Shown here one piece after another: positions 13,166 to 23,500 of a stretch of 64,000 bases of DNA (within the stretch, counting starts at the first letter, position 1; every line of letters starts with the position of its first letter). A program made the translations under genes and the position numbers. Origin of the DNA: Bilabrum cf. latius (Eukaryota > Bigyra: Bicosoecida > Bigyra > Bicosoecida); the NCBI GenBank assembly GCA_965178125.1, contig OZ237755.1:62001-126000 (forward strand), written 5' to 3'. Below the pieces are notes generated by a model. The model was not told the DNA's origin. It worked only from the letters and a program-made list of their open reading frames with translations, and made no database searches.

Positions 13166-15859
13166 ATGCGGCAAAGTACCTGCTCGAGACAACTGCGCGC
13201 ACTGGCCCAGCGCACAGTGGGCTTCCGCCGGGTAGCTAGGCCTCGTTTGGCACGTTGGAGCAATCCTGCGTCAACGGCTCGCGCAGCTTCCTCCAAATCC
13301 GCAGACACTCGCGAAGCGCAGCAACTAAGAAACGTCAGGAACATGGGGATCATCGCCCACATTGATGCAGGCAAAACCACCGTAACGGAGCGGATGCTAT
13401 TCTATGCTGGCGCCACGATGAGTGTTGGAGAGGTTCATGACGGCGATGCGACGATGGACTTCATGGACCAGGAGCGGGAGCGCGGCATCACGATTCAGTC
13501 AGCTGCCACAACGTTTGGCTGGGGCCCCAATATCATCAACCTGATCGACACGCCTGGTCATGTTGACTTCACAGTGGAGGTGGAGCGGTCCATGCGGGTT
13601 CTGGATGGAGCAGTGGCCCTCTACGATTCGGTCGCTGGGGTGGAGGCGCAGTCCGAGACGGTGTGGCGGCAGGCGAGCAGATACAGGGTGCCTCGCATCG
13701 CGTTTGCCAACAAAATGGACAGGGAGGGCGCTTCCCTGGACCGAGTGACCGACAGCATCCGAGCCCGCCTCGAGGTGGAGCCCCTCCCCCTGCAGATGCC
13801 CCTGGGGGAGGGGCCCCACTTTGGGGGTGTGGTGGACCTGCTGACCATGCACGTCCTCACCTGGCCAGCGGCGGCAGCAGCAGAGGCCGGCTCTGGACGA
13901 GCCCCCGGCGCCAGGGAGACGCCTCCCGCCTGCGTAACCCGCCCACTGTGGGACCCTGCAGCAGCCGCCCACGCGCAGGACCTGCTCGAGGCTGGCATGG
14001 GGAACAACAAGGCCAGGGCCGGGTGCGCGGTGCAGCGGGCCCGAGCCGCCCGCATGGAGCTCCTGGAGCGGCTGGGTGACCTGGACGACGCGGTGGCAGA
14101 GGCCTTCTTGGAAGCATCGGAGCTGGAGGCGGGGCCGGCGGAGGGAGCGAGCGCGGTGGACCCGACCGGGCTCGAGACTGACCCGCTGGGACCCGCGAGC
14201 GGCGTGGAGGGGCTCCAGCCAGCCGCCATCACGGCAGCACTGCGACGAGTCACTCTCGCCTCCAGGCAGAAGGGCCTGCCGCTCCTGTGCGGGGCTGCCT
14301 ACCGCAACCTCGGGGTGCAGCCGCTCCTGGACGCGGCCTGCGCTCTGCTGCCCGGCCCCAGGGACAGGGGCCCCGTGCGCGCGGAGGCGGCTGCCGATGG
14401 AAGCGCCCGGGAGCTGTTGCAGCAATCAAAGGACCCGCTGGCCGCCTTTGTGTTCAAAGTGGCGGCCCATCCCTCCCGCGGGCCAGTGGCCTTCTTCCGG
14501 GTGTACAGCGGGGAGCTCAAGGCAGGGGCGCAGCTGAGGGTGCTGCGGCCGGGGGAACAGGAGGGCGGGACGGGTGAGGATGGGGAGGATGCTAGGGCAG
14601 GAGACAATACTAGTGGTAAGGGCAAGGGCAAGGGCAAGGGCAAGGGGCCAGTCGGCGGCAAGCGCGGTGGGCTGCAGGACCGCGTGTCCAAGCTGCTGCA
14701 GGTGCTGGCTGACGATGACAGGGAGATCCCGTTGGTGCCTGCGGGCTTTATCGGGGCCGCTGTGGGCCTGAAGCACGCCCGCACCGGAGACACCCTGGTC
14801 CTCGCGACGGACAAGGACCCGGCGGTGCTGCCCGGGCTGCAGCTGCCCGCCCCCGTGTTCACGGCTGCTCTGGAGGTGGACACCCCAAGCGAGCAGCGGG
14901 CGCTGGAGGAGGCGCTGGCCGTGCTGCTGCGGCAGGACCCCTCCCTGCAGCTGCGGGAGAACGAGGACACGGGTCAGCTTCTGCTGTCCGGGATGGGGGA
15001 GCTGCACCTTGAAGTCACCGCGGAGAGGCTCAGGAGGGAGCATGGCATGGAGGAGCTGAGGCTGGGCCGCATGCGGGTGGCCTTCAGGGAGAGGCTGCAG
15101 GGGGCGGGGGAGGCGGTGGCGGAGGTGGACTTGACCGTGGGTGGGTATGGGGACGGATCCTCGGCTGGGAGCGGCGGGGCTCGGTGGGGCCGGGTCGCAG
15201 TGCGCGTGCGGCCTCGGGAGGGAGAAGGGGCGCTGGAGGAGGGTGCCATGGTGCAGTGGCCCTGGGCTGAAGCTGGAGGTGGAAGTGGGGGTGGAGCAGG
15301 CAAGAGCGACAGCCTTCGAATCAAGGTGGGGACCCAGGCAGACGCCGACGGCCCGGCCCGAGAGGTGCCCCGCCGCACGTGGGAGGCCATGCAGGCAGTG
15401 CTGCAGCAGGCAGCGGGGAGGGGTCCTCTGTGCGGGGCCCCCTTGCTGGGCCTGGAGGTGGAGCTGGTGCCCGAGGACTGCGTGCTGGCCGACCCGAGCG
15501 ACGCCGTGGTGGCCAGAACCGCCGTGGCGCGGGCGGTTGAGACCGCCCTCCGCACCAGCGGGACTGCACTCATGGAGCCCTGGATGCAGCTGGATGCACT
15601 TGTCCCCGATGGGAGCGTCGGTGGCATCCTCTCGGACCTGTCGGCCGCGAGGCACGCCCGCATCGGGGAGGTGGGTCCCGCCGAGGGGCGCGAGGGCAGG
15701 ACCAGGGTGCGGGCGGCAGTGCCCCTGCGCGCCATGGTGGGCTACAGCACCTTCCTGCGCAGTCGCACCGCGGGTGAGGGGGCCTTCTCCATGCACCTGG
15801 ACAGGTATAATGATGTGAGCCCGGAGGCAGTGCAGGCTGCGCTGGCAGATCGGTACTGA
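13166..15859 (+). CDS. GFM2: Mitochondrial elongation factor G2 (ribosome-recycling GTPase)
   Basis: 897 residues, ATG 13166 to TGA 15857, with no in-frame TAG. An Arg/Ser-rich presequence of about 55 residues suggests mitochondrial import. GTPase motifs are complete: AHIDAGKTT (residue 65), [18 protein letters not shown] (about 128) and NKMD (about 181). The segment [16 protein letters not shown] resembles GFM2/EF-G2 more than GFM1, which points to ribosome recycling with RRF rather than translocation. Domains III-V follow, including GMGELHLEV and the C-terminal [16 protein letters not shown]. The protein is about 120 residues longer than human GFM2. Extra length lies in an insertion near residues 240-350 and a Gly-Lys tract near residue 485. 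It is divergent from the vigilin gene and convergent with the thiolase gene. Confidence 0.93.
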   Translation: MRQSTCSRQLRALAQRTVGFRRVARPRLARWSNPASTARAASSKSADTREAQQLRNVRNMGIIAHIDAGKTTVTERMLFYAGATMSVGEVHDGDATMDFMDQERERGITIQSAATTFGWGPNIINLIDTPGHVDFTVEVERSMRVLDGAVALYDSVAGVEAQSETVWRQASRYRVPRIAFANKMDREGASLDRVTDSIRARLEVEPLPLQMPLGEGPHFGGVVDLLTMHVLTWPAAAAAEAGSGRAPGARETPPACVTRPLWDPAAAAHAQDLLEAGMGNNKARAGCAVQRARAARMELLERLGDLDDAVAEAFLEASELEAGPAEGASAVDPTGLETDPLGPASGVEGLQPAAITAALRRVTLASRQKGLPLLCGAAYRNLGVQPLLDAACALLPGPRDRGPVRAEAAADGSARELLQQSKDPLAAFVFKVAAHPSRGPVAFFRVYSGELKAGAQLRVLRPGEQEGGTGEDGEDARAGDNTSGKGKGKGKGKGPVGGKRGGLQDRVSKLLQVLADDDREIPLVPAGFIGAAVGLKHARTGDTLVLATDKDPAVLPGLQLPAPVFTAALEVDTPSEQRALEEALAVLLRQDPSLQLRENEDTGQLLLSGMGELHLEVTAERLRREHGMEELRLGRMRVAFRERLQGAGEAVAEVDLTVGGYGDGSSAGSGGARWGRVAVRVRPREGEGALEEGAMVQWPWAEAGGGSGGGAGKSDSLRIKVGTQADADGPAREVPRRTWEAMQAVLQQAAGRGPLCGAPLLGLEVELVPEDCVLADPSDAVVARTAVARAVETALRTSGTALMEPWMQLDALVPDGSVGGILSDLSAARHARIGEVGPAEGREGRTRVRAAVPLRAMVGYSTFLRSRTAGEGAFSMHLDRYNDVSPEAVQAALADRY

Positions 15860-16022
15860 CCTTCAAGTTGATAGAGTGCCCAGAGTTCGCATCGCCCTTC
15901 CGACGTTGCAGTCACCGAACCTTCCTGCACACGAGTGAGATCAGTCAGATTTCGTCCCGTTCAATGTACTACCAGTAGAAATCCCTGCGTACAACTCGAG
16001 GTTGCATCGAATGGCCCGACAA

Positions 16023-17450
16023 TCACACCCGCTCCAGCAGCATCGCGTGCCCCTGCCCTCCAGCAGCGCACGCCGCCAGCAGGGCCAGGTTCCCGTCCTC
16101 CCAGTGCAAGCGGTTCGCGGCCGTGTTCACCAGCCGAGACCCCGTGGCCCCGAACGGGTGCCCGATGGACAGCGAGCCCCCGTACGGGTTGACCTTGTCC
16201 ATGTCCAGCTGCCCCACCTTGCCCGGCACGCCCGCGCGGTCCTTGGCGAACGCGTCGCTGTCCAGCGCCGCCAGGTTGGCCAGCACCTGCCCCGCGAACG
16301 CCTCGTGCAGCTCGAAAGCGGAGATGTCCCCTGCCTGCAGCCCATTGCGGTGCATCAGCTTGGACACCGCGTAGGCGGGCCCCAGCAGCAGCTCGTCCTT
16401 GGGGTCCTGCGAGACGAACATGTAGTCCTTGATCACCGCCTTGGGCTTGAAGCCCTCCGCCAGCGCCTTCTCCTCCGACATGATGAGCGTCACTGCGGCC
16501 CCGTCGGTCAGGTAGGACGAGTTGGCCGCCGTGTGCGTGCCATGCGGCTTGATGAACGCGGGCTTCAGCTTGGACAGCTTCTCCGCGCTCGAGTCTCCCC
16601 TGACCCCCAGGTCCATGGTCTCCCCGTCCACCGCCACGATCTCCTCCTTGAGCTTGCCGCTCTCGTGGCCCATCGCGGCATTCCGGTGCGAGCGGGCGGC
16701 GAACTCGTCCTGCGCCTCCCGGGTGACGCCCCAGGTGGCCGCCAGGCGGTCGCTGGAGTGGCCCATCACCTCGCCCGAGCTGAACTCCGCGATAGCCGGC
16801 GCCTCGGGGGCGAGGTCCTTGAGCCCCAGCTTCTGCAGCAGCTTCAGGTAGCCAGACGGGTGCCTCACCTTGCGGGAGGCAAGCATGGCCTGGCGCACCT
16901 TGCGGCTGAAACGGATCGGGACGTCTGACATGGTTTCCACGCCGCCTGCAATCACCGTGTCTGCCTGGCCGGCCATGATCATCTGGGCACCCGAGGCGAT
17001 GGCTTGGTTTGCGCTGATGCATGCCATCGTCACCGTGTGAGCTGGGATGGAATCCGGCAACCCCGCTCCGAGAGCGGCCTCGCGCGCAATATTCGATGTA
17101 CGAACTGCGGCAATCGGTCAAACAAAGCATTGCTCGATTCGGGTGGTGTCCAACGGCTGCAGTTTCTCGCACTGGTTGCACGAGGCTGTACGCGTTGTCA
17201 CATTGTTTTTCTCACCTTCCTGGATGACAGTTCCGCCAATGACATAGTCTGGTAGATTTAGATCCATGCCAGTCCGTGTCAGGAGGCCTTTCATCGCAAA
17301 CAGCAGCAGTTGCTGCCCAAGATAGTTGTTGTACGCTCCACCGGAAGGCATGAAAGGAATTCTGCATCCATCAACTACTACAACTCGGCGCTAACTAGGA
17401 CTAGTGGACATGAAACGCCTGGACGCCTGAGATACCGCTCTTCGCATCAT
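16023..17450 (-). CDS. HADHB: 3-ketoacyl-CoA thiolase, mitochondrial trifunctional protein beta-like
   Basis: Exon 1 is 17216-17450, the intron 17105-17215 (GTGAG...GCAG, phase 1) and exon 2 16023-17104, ending in TGA; 438 residues. The N-terminus (MMRRAVSQASRRF...) is a mitochondrial presequence. It is followed by one TAG (17391) and then the thiolase opening RRVVVVDGCRIPF, as in HADHB. Catalytic landmarks are present: the nucleophilic Cys in TMACISANQA (about residue 108), the His in SIGHPFGATG and the second Cys in ACAAGGQGHAML near the end. It cleaves 3-ketoacyl-CoA in the last step of beta-oxidation. Human HADHB is 474 residues. Without reading TAG as sense, the targeting peptide would be cut from the enzyme. 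Confidence 0.92.
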
Positions 17451-17616
17451 TTTGGATTGCTTGAGTGCGCGTGGCACTGCCAAACATCTTTACGCCGGGG
17501 AAATCCAGATACCATCACGTTACTATGTAGTCCTGAGCAGAACACGTATACTACAGAAACCAGACATAAACGTTTCACATACAACAAATTGTACGTCGCA
17601 CGGCAGGTCAGGGCTG

Positions 17617-18765
17617 TCACCCCACCCCCAGAGCCTCCGAGAGGCCTCTGCCAATCAGAGCAGCTGTCAGGAACGACACGCCGAGAAGCAGCCCAGAGTG
17701 CTCTGACAGCTGGTCGCAGCAACTGCTACTGCATGAAGCATCCCCCATACCGCCCCTGCTCGTGGCCTGTCCCTCCCTCGCCCCTAGCTCCACCTAGGCC
17801 TCCTGCATCCCCTTCTCTATGCCACTGCCACTGCCACTTGCGACCCCACCATGAAGCGAGCCCGAAGACACCCGCGATACCAGCCCGCCTGGGCCTGCAC
17901 GGCCAGCCCCTGCCCCCGCGGCACCCCCGCCCGCTCCACTTCCCCGAGTATTACCACTAGTCCTAACTCCCTCCTGGGGATGGGCCTGCTGCCCGCCATT
18001 CTCCTCCTCCCCGCCCTCTCCCGCCCCTGCCCTGGTGTACCCCTCCCCTTCGCCATGCCCCGCGTGTATGTGGCCGTGTCCGCCTCCGAACAGCCGCGGC
18101 AGCAGCTCGGTGCACACCACCAGCACCATGGTCCCAGACGCGAACATGAGAGCGAACGGCTCCGCAGCACGCGAGGCGGACGCCGCCAGAGCGCCGATCA
18201 CCCCCGCGACTGGCATCAGGACCCCGGTGGCTTGCCCTAAAATGAAAGACCAGCGCGCGCTCAGCCCAGTGTGCTTGATCAGAACCGCAGCCGCGAAGCC
18301 CTCTGGCACGCATTGCACAGATACTGCCGCCGAGACCGAGAGCGCCGCTGCAAGTCTGCGGGGCTCCCACTGCGTTCCATCATGAGCTGCTGCAAAGGCA
18401 ACTCCAATTGCCAGCGCCTCGGGGATGTGGTGCATAGTGATTGCGGCGGCAACTGTCAAAGCACTTCGATTCGCGTCGTTTGTGTTGCTGCCTCGCTACA
18501 AGTCTGCGCACCGCAGCAGCGCATCTGAGGCGGTATCCATTCCGATCACGAACCCAATCGCTACCAATACGCCGAGTATACATGGGAGGAACCCGCTTGC
18601 TTCTGCAGCCAGATCCGTGGCCGCACTCAGCATAAAGCCTCCGGCAACTGCAAGTGGCCAAGCAGATTGCACGCTATCCTTGACCTGGTAGACCAAGGCT
18701 GCCCCAAGACCAACACACACATATGTCAATATCGTCCCTAGCAGCGCTGCTAGCGTCGGTCCCAT
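17617..18765 (-). CDS. ZIP-family zinc/iron transporter
   Basis: A single exon of 382 residues, from ATG 18765 to TGA 17617, with TAGs at 18496 and 17794. Helices 1-3 occupy the first 90 residues. The metal-binding helix IV signature HHIPEALAIGV follows TAG 18496, and helix V carries VPEGFAAAVLI. A His-rich loop (GGGHGHIHAGHGEG) lies further on. The last hydrophobic helix (LLLGVSFLTAALIGRG) comes only after TAG 17794, so a standard-code model would lose it. ZIP proteins move Zn or Fe into the cytosol; the exact metal and membrane cannot be told. The His-rich stretch lies between helices VI and VII in this model, unlike the usual III-IV loop, so loop placement should be checked against a topology prediction. 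Confidence 0.88.
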
Positions 18766-18863
18766 TTCATGGGCTTGTAGCGGGCAATCGCTTCGCAAAA
18801 CTTGAAGCTGGCGGTTCTAACCTCACCAACCCTTGTGTCAGCCCTGTGCCACACCCTGCAGGT
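18766..18863. promoter_or_regulatory. Divergent 98-bp promoter region (ZIP / p24)
   Basis: Only 98 bp separate two divergent start codons, so both promoters are very compact or overlap. No motif was identified. Confidence 0.35.
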
Positions 18864-19630
18864 ATGCAGCTGCAGTACTGGCTTGTTTTGATTTCATGTA
18901 TACTTTTCTCCAGCCAACCGTCCTCGGCGTTCGTAGTAGAGCTCCCGATCGGTCTTGAAAAGGTTGGTGCAGAGAACGTGGAGAAGCACTCACCGATTCT
19001 ACGCCATTCCCCAATGTTTGAAAGCAAATTACCTCTTGGTTGTGTCAAATATCGCAGTGCTTTTCAGAAATTGTTCCTGGTGATGTGCTGTGCCTCGTAA
19101 AGTACGGCGTGTACGGTGGCACGGCCGGCGGCAGCCTTCGAGTTCGTATTTTGACGTAGGAAGGAAAAGAGGAGTATTCCCGGGACGGTGCGCGAGATGG
19201 TAGGCATGCATTTACGGGCCAATCAGAAGAGAGCATTTACAAGACTTGCATCACGAACACAGGCACCGAACTGGTCCAGGCTGAGCTCGATATTCGAGTA
19301 GGATTGAATGCCCAAGACTTCTCGGACGTAGCAAAGAAGGAGCACCTGCAGCCGATCGAACTCGAGTTGAGGAAGATGGAGCAGCTTGCAGAGGAGATTT
19401 ACACGGAGGCCGAGTACCAGCGCGTCAGGGAGGAGGCGCACCGCGACACGAACGAGAGCACGGGGGACCGCATCAAGTGGTTCAGCGTGCTCAGCATCGC
19501 CGTGGTTGTCGCCGTGGCTGCTGCTCAGGTAATCATTTTGTATTGGGCGTTTGGGAAAGCGGGCAAGAGCACAGGCACGGTGGGCATGTTTGGGCCATCG
19601 CGAGGCAATAAGAAAGGCTTCGGGATGTGA
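18864..19630 (+). CDS. p24/EMP24 (TMED) family cargo receptor
   Basis: Exon 1 is 18864-18962, the intron 18963-19057 (GTTGGT...GCAG) and exon 2 19058-19630, ending in TGA; 223 residues. A signal peptide (MQLQYWLVLISCILF...) precedes the GOLD domain. The splice rebuilds the family hallmark LEKCFSEIVPGD with its conserved Cys, and the second Cys lies in YKTCITN. TAG 19157 falls in the middle of the GOLD domain (LRVRILT-x-EGKEEY). A coiled-coil stalk and one C-terminal membrane helix (LSIAVVVAVAAAQVIILYWAF) follow. p24 proteins cycle between ER and Golgi and help package COPII cargo such as GPI-anchored proteins. The cytosolic tail ends without the classic KKxx motif. Confidence 0.92.
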
Positions 19631-19798
19631 GGGCAAGCCTGAGGCAGAGGCAGTTCCTGATGGATGGCAGCGGGTGGCTTGCGCTTGATATGAGTAGGTG
19701 ATAGCGTTCCCGTACTTGAATGCGTTTTACCAGAAAGATGCAAGAGTGCCCGTGGGCCAGTCTTGTAGCGCTTGAATGGTCGTGAACACTCATTCCAT

Positions 19799-20023
19799 CC
19801 ACTGGCATGCATCGGAGCTAGATGTAGCCCTATTCCACGCTATCCACTGGCATGCATCGGAGCTAGATGTAGCCCTGTTCCACGCTATCCACTGGCATGC
19901 ATCGGAGCTAGATGTAGCCCTGTTCCACGCTATCCACTGGCATGCATCGGAGCTAGATGTAGCCCTATTCCACGCTATCCACTGGCATGCATCGGAGCTA
20001 GATGTAGCCCTATTCCACGTGCC
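19799..20023. repeat. 45-bp tandem repeat, five copies
   Basis: Five near-identical 45-bp units start at 19799, 19844, 19889, 19934 and 19979. They differ mainly at one site (CCCTATTCC versus CCCTGTTCC), and the last unit diverges at its end. The array lies between two convergent gene ends. Although 45 is a multiple of three and the plus strand is open, no gene context supports translation. Confidence 0.92.
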
Positions 20024-20168
20024 GTCGGTCGATATGTGATCATTTTTCCACCTGTATCATCCAACCAGTTGCACACTCACGTTATCTTGCCCACATTCAT
20101 TCTCCCACCCAGACCACCCCGCCGGCCACGCCCAGCTCGAACCCACCCTCCCTGCGACAGGGCATTCA

Positions 20169-20534
20169 TTTCTCAGTCAGCTGCCTGTAGCCCTTCCAGT
20201 CCGAGGGGCTGTCCCACACGATGGCCTCATTTCTCAGTCAGCTGCCTATAGCCCTTCCAGTCCGAGGGGCTGTCCCACACGATGGCCTCATTTCTCAGTC
20301 AGCTGCCTATAGCCCTTCCAGTCCGAGGGGCTGTCCCACACGATGGCCTCATTTCTCAGTCAGCTGCCTATAGCCCTTCCAGTCCGAGGGGCTGTCCCAC
20401 ACGATGGCCTCATTTCTCAGTCAGCTGCCTATAGCCCTTCCAGTCCGAGGGGCTGTCCCACACGATGGCCTCATTTCTCAGTCAGCTGCCTATAGCCCTT
20501 CCAGTCCGAGGGGCTGTCCCACACGATGGCCTCG
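20169..20534. repeat. 61-bp tandem array copying the 3' end of the cyclase gene
   Basis: Six 61-bp units start at 20169, 20230, 20291, 20352, 20413 and 20474. The last unit, with the TGA at 20471-20473, is the end of the cyclase coding sequence (…GYRQLTEK-stop). The other five lie just downstream of the gene. Each repeats the final 19-20 codons plus the TGA, but because 61 is not a multiple of three they fall in changing frames. Copies are almost identical; the most distal one has a single visible change. Confidence 0.93.
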
Positions 20535-23500
20535 TCCCTCGCCTCCCGCTCGAAGAACGACTCGTCACTCTCCCCGGGCCGGCGGCGCTCGGGCATGGGC
20601 GGGGGCGCGCCGCTGCGGAGGGTCACCACACCGTGACCCGCCGAGGTTGCCCTGCGAGCGGGCGAGAAAGCCCCCGAGCGGGCCGTGGACCCCGTGGGGG
20701 AGCCCGCCGTGGAGCCAGCCGGCGTGGCTGAGGCCGAGGCAGCCGCGCTTGAGGGAGCAGCCGAGCCTGTTCCCTCGCTGCCACTTTCACCACTCCCCCT
20801 TCCACCTCCACCCCCCTCGCCCTCGCTCTTCAGAGCAGCCGCAGCCTCGGTGATGGACCGTCTCACCCGCGCGTCATTCCCACCGATCCCAGCGCCGCCC
20901 TCGCTCTCGCCCTCCGCCTCTATCACCGTGCCCAGCTCGCCTTCCTCGGGCCCGTGGACCCGCCCCGGCAGCGCACCCTCGCCCTCACCTTGCCCAGCAC
21001 CCGCGCCCGCCCCGCCCGCCTGCCGGATGGCCCGCAGCTCCGGAGACACCCCGTCCTCTCGATGCGCCTGCTCCGAGGAGGACTCCGCGCTCGAGTCGGC
21101 CACCTGCCTGTGCCTCGAGGTCGTTGTGGTCCTCCCGGGGCCGGCCGCGGCTGCTGCGCCCGCACCGGCACCTGCACCGGCGCTCGAGCCGCTCCCCCTG
21201 GCAGTGCCCGGGGAGGCCTTGTCGTTCCAGCGGGCCTTACCGTGGTTGCGCATGTACCGCAGCAGCACCTTGCTGGGCCCATCGTGGGGCATGTGCCGCT
21301 TGAGCACCCTCCTGAGGTACCCCTGCGCCGCGGGCCACCTGCCCTCCAGATAGTTGAGCACGCCCTTGTGGAAGGTGGAGAAGAAGGCGTCGGACAGGCC
21401 CCGTTGCAACCGCTGGATGTTGCGGTCAGTCCCAAAGTCCATGTTGATGGGCCGCGTGCGGGTGACCCGGAACACCTCCTCTTGTTCCCTGGTGCGGGGG
21501 GCCAGGTTGGCCCTGCTCTCGCCCAATTGCCTGGGGTAGTGCGAGATGTCGAATGTGTACAGCTCCACGGGCATCTTGCTTCCCTTCACCGTCACGCGGT
21601 CCAGCAAACGGAGGTAGGCCTGCGCCCCTGGAGACAGTTCCTGCGCGAAATCCGCCGAGATGAGCAGAGGCACAGCGTACTGCTTGGTGGCGGCCTCCAG
21701 CCTCGAGGCCAGGTTCACGTGTGGGCTCAGGTAGGACGCGTCGATCTTGTACGAGGACCCAATGGCGCCCTCGATGGCCCACCCGATGTGCAGCCCGAAC
21801 CCCATCTTGACCTCGTAGCCCTCGGGAAACACGGGGGCCAGCCGCGGGTCGGACGCATACTCGCTGAGGGGCCCGTCGATGTTGGAGTTGTGGATGTCCA
21901 CGATGATCTTGAGGAACGAGGCCAGCGCGTCATCCGCGATGCGCGCCACCTTGTGGGCGGGCCGACCCAGGGCCAGTCCCGCCTGCTGCTCGGACATGCG
22001 TTCTCGGCGGAGGCCGGGGAGCATTACGTTCCGGTTGGCCATCTGGATCAGGGACTGTCTAGGGGCACGCACGCCCTTCCTCTGCATCGGAGTGCCCTGG
22101 GAGCCCGAGGCGAATCCCCCCGCGTTGGATCCCCTACTGATCCTCAGCTTGCCTTCACCAGAGGACTCGGAGGGCCCCGCACCTGCACCTGCACCTGCAC
22201 CACCCTTGGACTCGGGCGTGCTCGCCAGCTTGGTGCCCACCGAGGACGCGTCCAGTGCCACGCCATGGGTCCCCGCAGAGCCCCGCCGCGCGTCAGAACC
22301 GGCGCTGACGCCGGGCTCGCCCGCCTCGCCATCTGCCGATGCCCCGGCTGCCCCTGGCCCTGCAGCAGCCCCTGCCTGGGACGAGGACTAGGAGGGCGCG
22401 CCTCCCCTCGCAGCCCCCTTGGTCTCCTCCTCCTCCCCGCCCTCGATCACAGCCGAGTCGAAGCTCACGCGCTTGCCCGGCTCACTCACTGCAAGCCCGC
22501 CCCCCACCGGAGCCGAGATCGCGCGACCCCCAAGCTGGCCTCCCCCAAACTGCCCCCCTCCGTAGTAGTCATCTGCAGCAAGGCGGAGACCCACGTTGGC
22601 GGCGTGACCCGTCTGGATCACCCGCCCGGTGCCGCTGGACCGACGGGCCCCCGGAGCACCCGACATCCTCTTCTCTCTCTCCTTGGGCCCCGCCTCGCCA
22701 CCCTAGCGACCCTGCCCCCCGCCGTCGCCCTGGATGTCCTCCACCAGCAGCACCTCCTCACCACCCCCCTCGCCGTCGTCGTCCTCCTCGGGGTCCAGCG
22801 GTGCCACTTCGCTCTCTTCCAGAGCATCCAGCACTCCGCTCTCCTCCATCCGCCCAGACCTAGACCGAGCCGATGTGGGAGCCCCCTTGCTGAAGGACGC
22901 TGCCCCTCCCCCTGCTGGGGGCAGCTCCAGCACGCCCGCGCCCGTGGCCGTGCTGCTGCGCTCGTTGGCCGTGCGCAGTGCCTGGTGCAGCATGTCCCTC
23001 CTGGCCTTGGCCGTCTGCTCGTCGATGCGAGGCAGCTTCCACGTGAGCAAGAAAGCGTCTCCGATGTTCTTGTTGGCCGCGCCCGAGAGCCGGTGCACGG
23101 CCGAGTGCACGATGCTGCCGATGGTGTTCACGAAGACCATCACGTCCTCCTGAAGGCACTCGGTCGCATCCGTGAACCGGCGGATGTCGCAGAACCCGAA
23201 CACCGCGTCGATCTTGGTGCCCTTGATGAGCGGGTCCAGCTTGCCCTGTCCCTGGGCCATGTTCTTGCTGATGATCTCGCCACCGGCCTCCCCGAAGCCC
23301 ACCTGCAGCAGGCCCCCGATCTTCACCATGGTGTTCCAGAGAAGCATCGTCTCGTAGCTGCTGTCCTGCACGCGCCTGTCCGCCGATCCTCCCACTATCT
23401 CCATCAGACTCGTGCCTACGTAGTTCCCCACGCACCCCAGCGAGGGGGGCGGGCACCCGTCCTGCCCCTTCTTCTTCCCGTCCGCGCCCGCGCCCCCATT

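Noticed and set aside
19776-20039. Small repeat protein from the 45-bp array
   Set aside because: It is open only because the unit is a multiple of three. It lies in the 3' flank of p24 and has no domain or independent support.
19799-20534. CRISPR array
   Set aside because: Units are directly adjacent with no variable spacers, and this is a eukaryotic chromosome.
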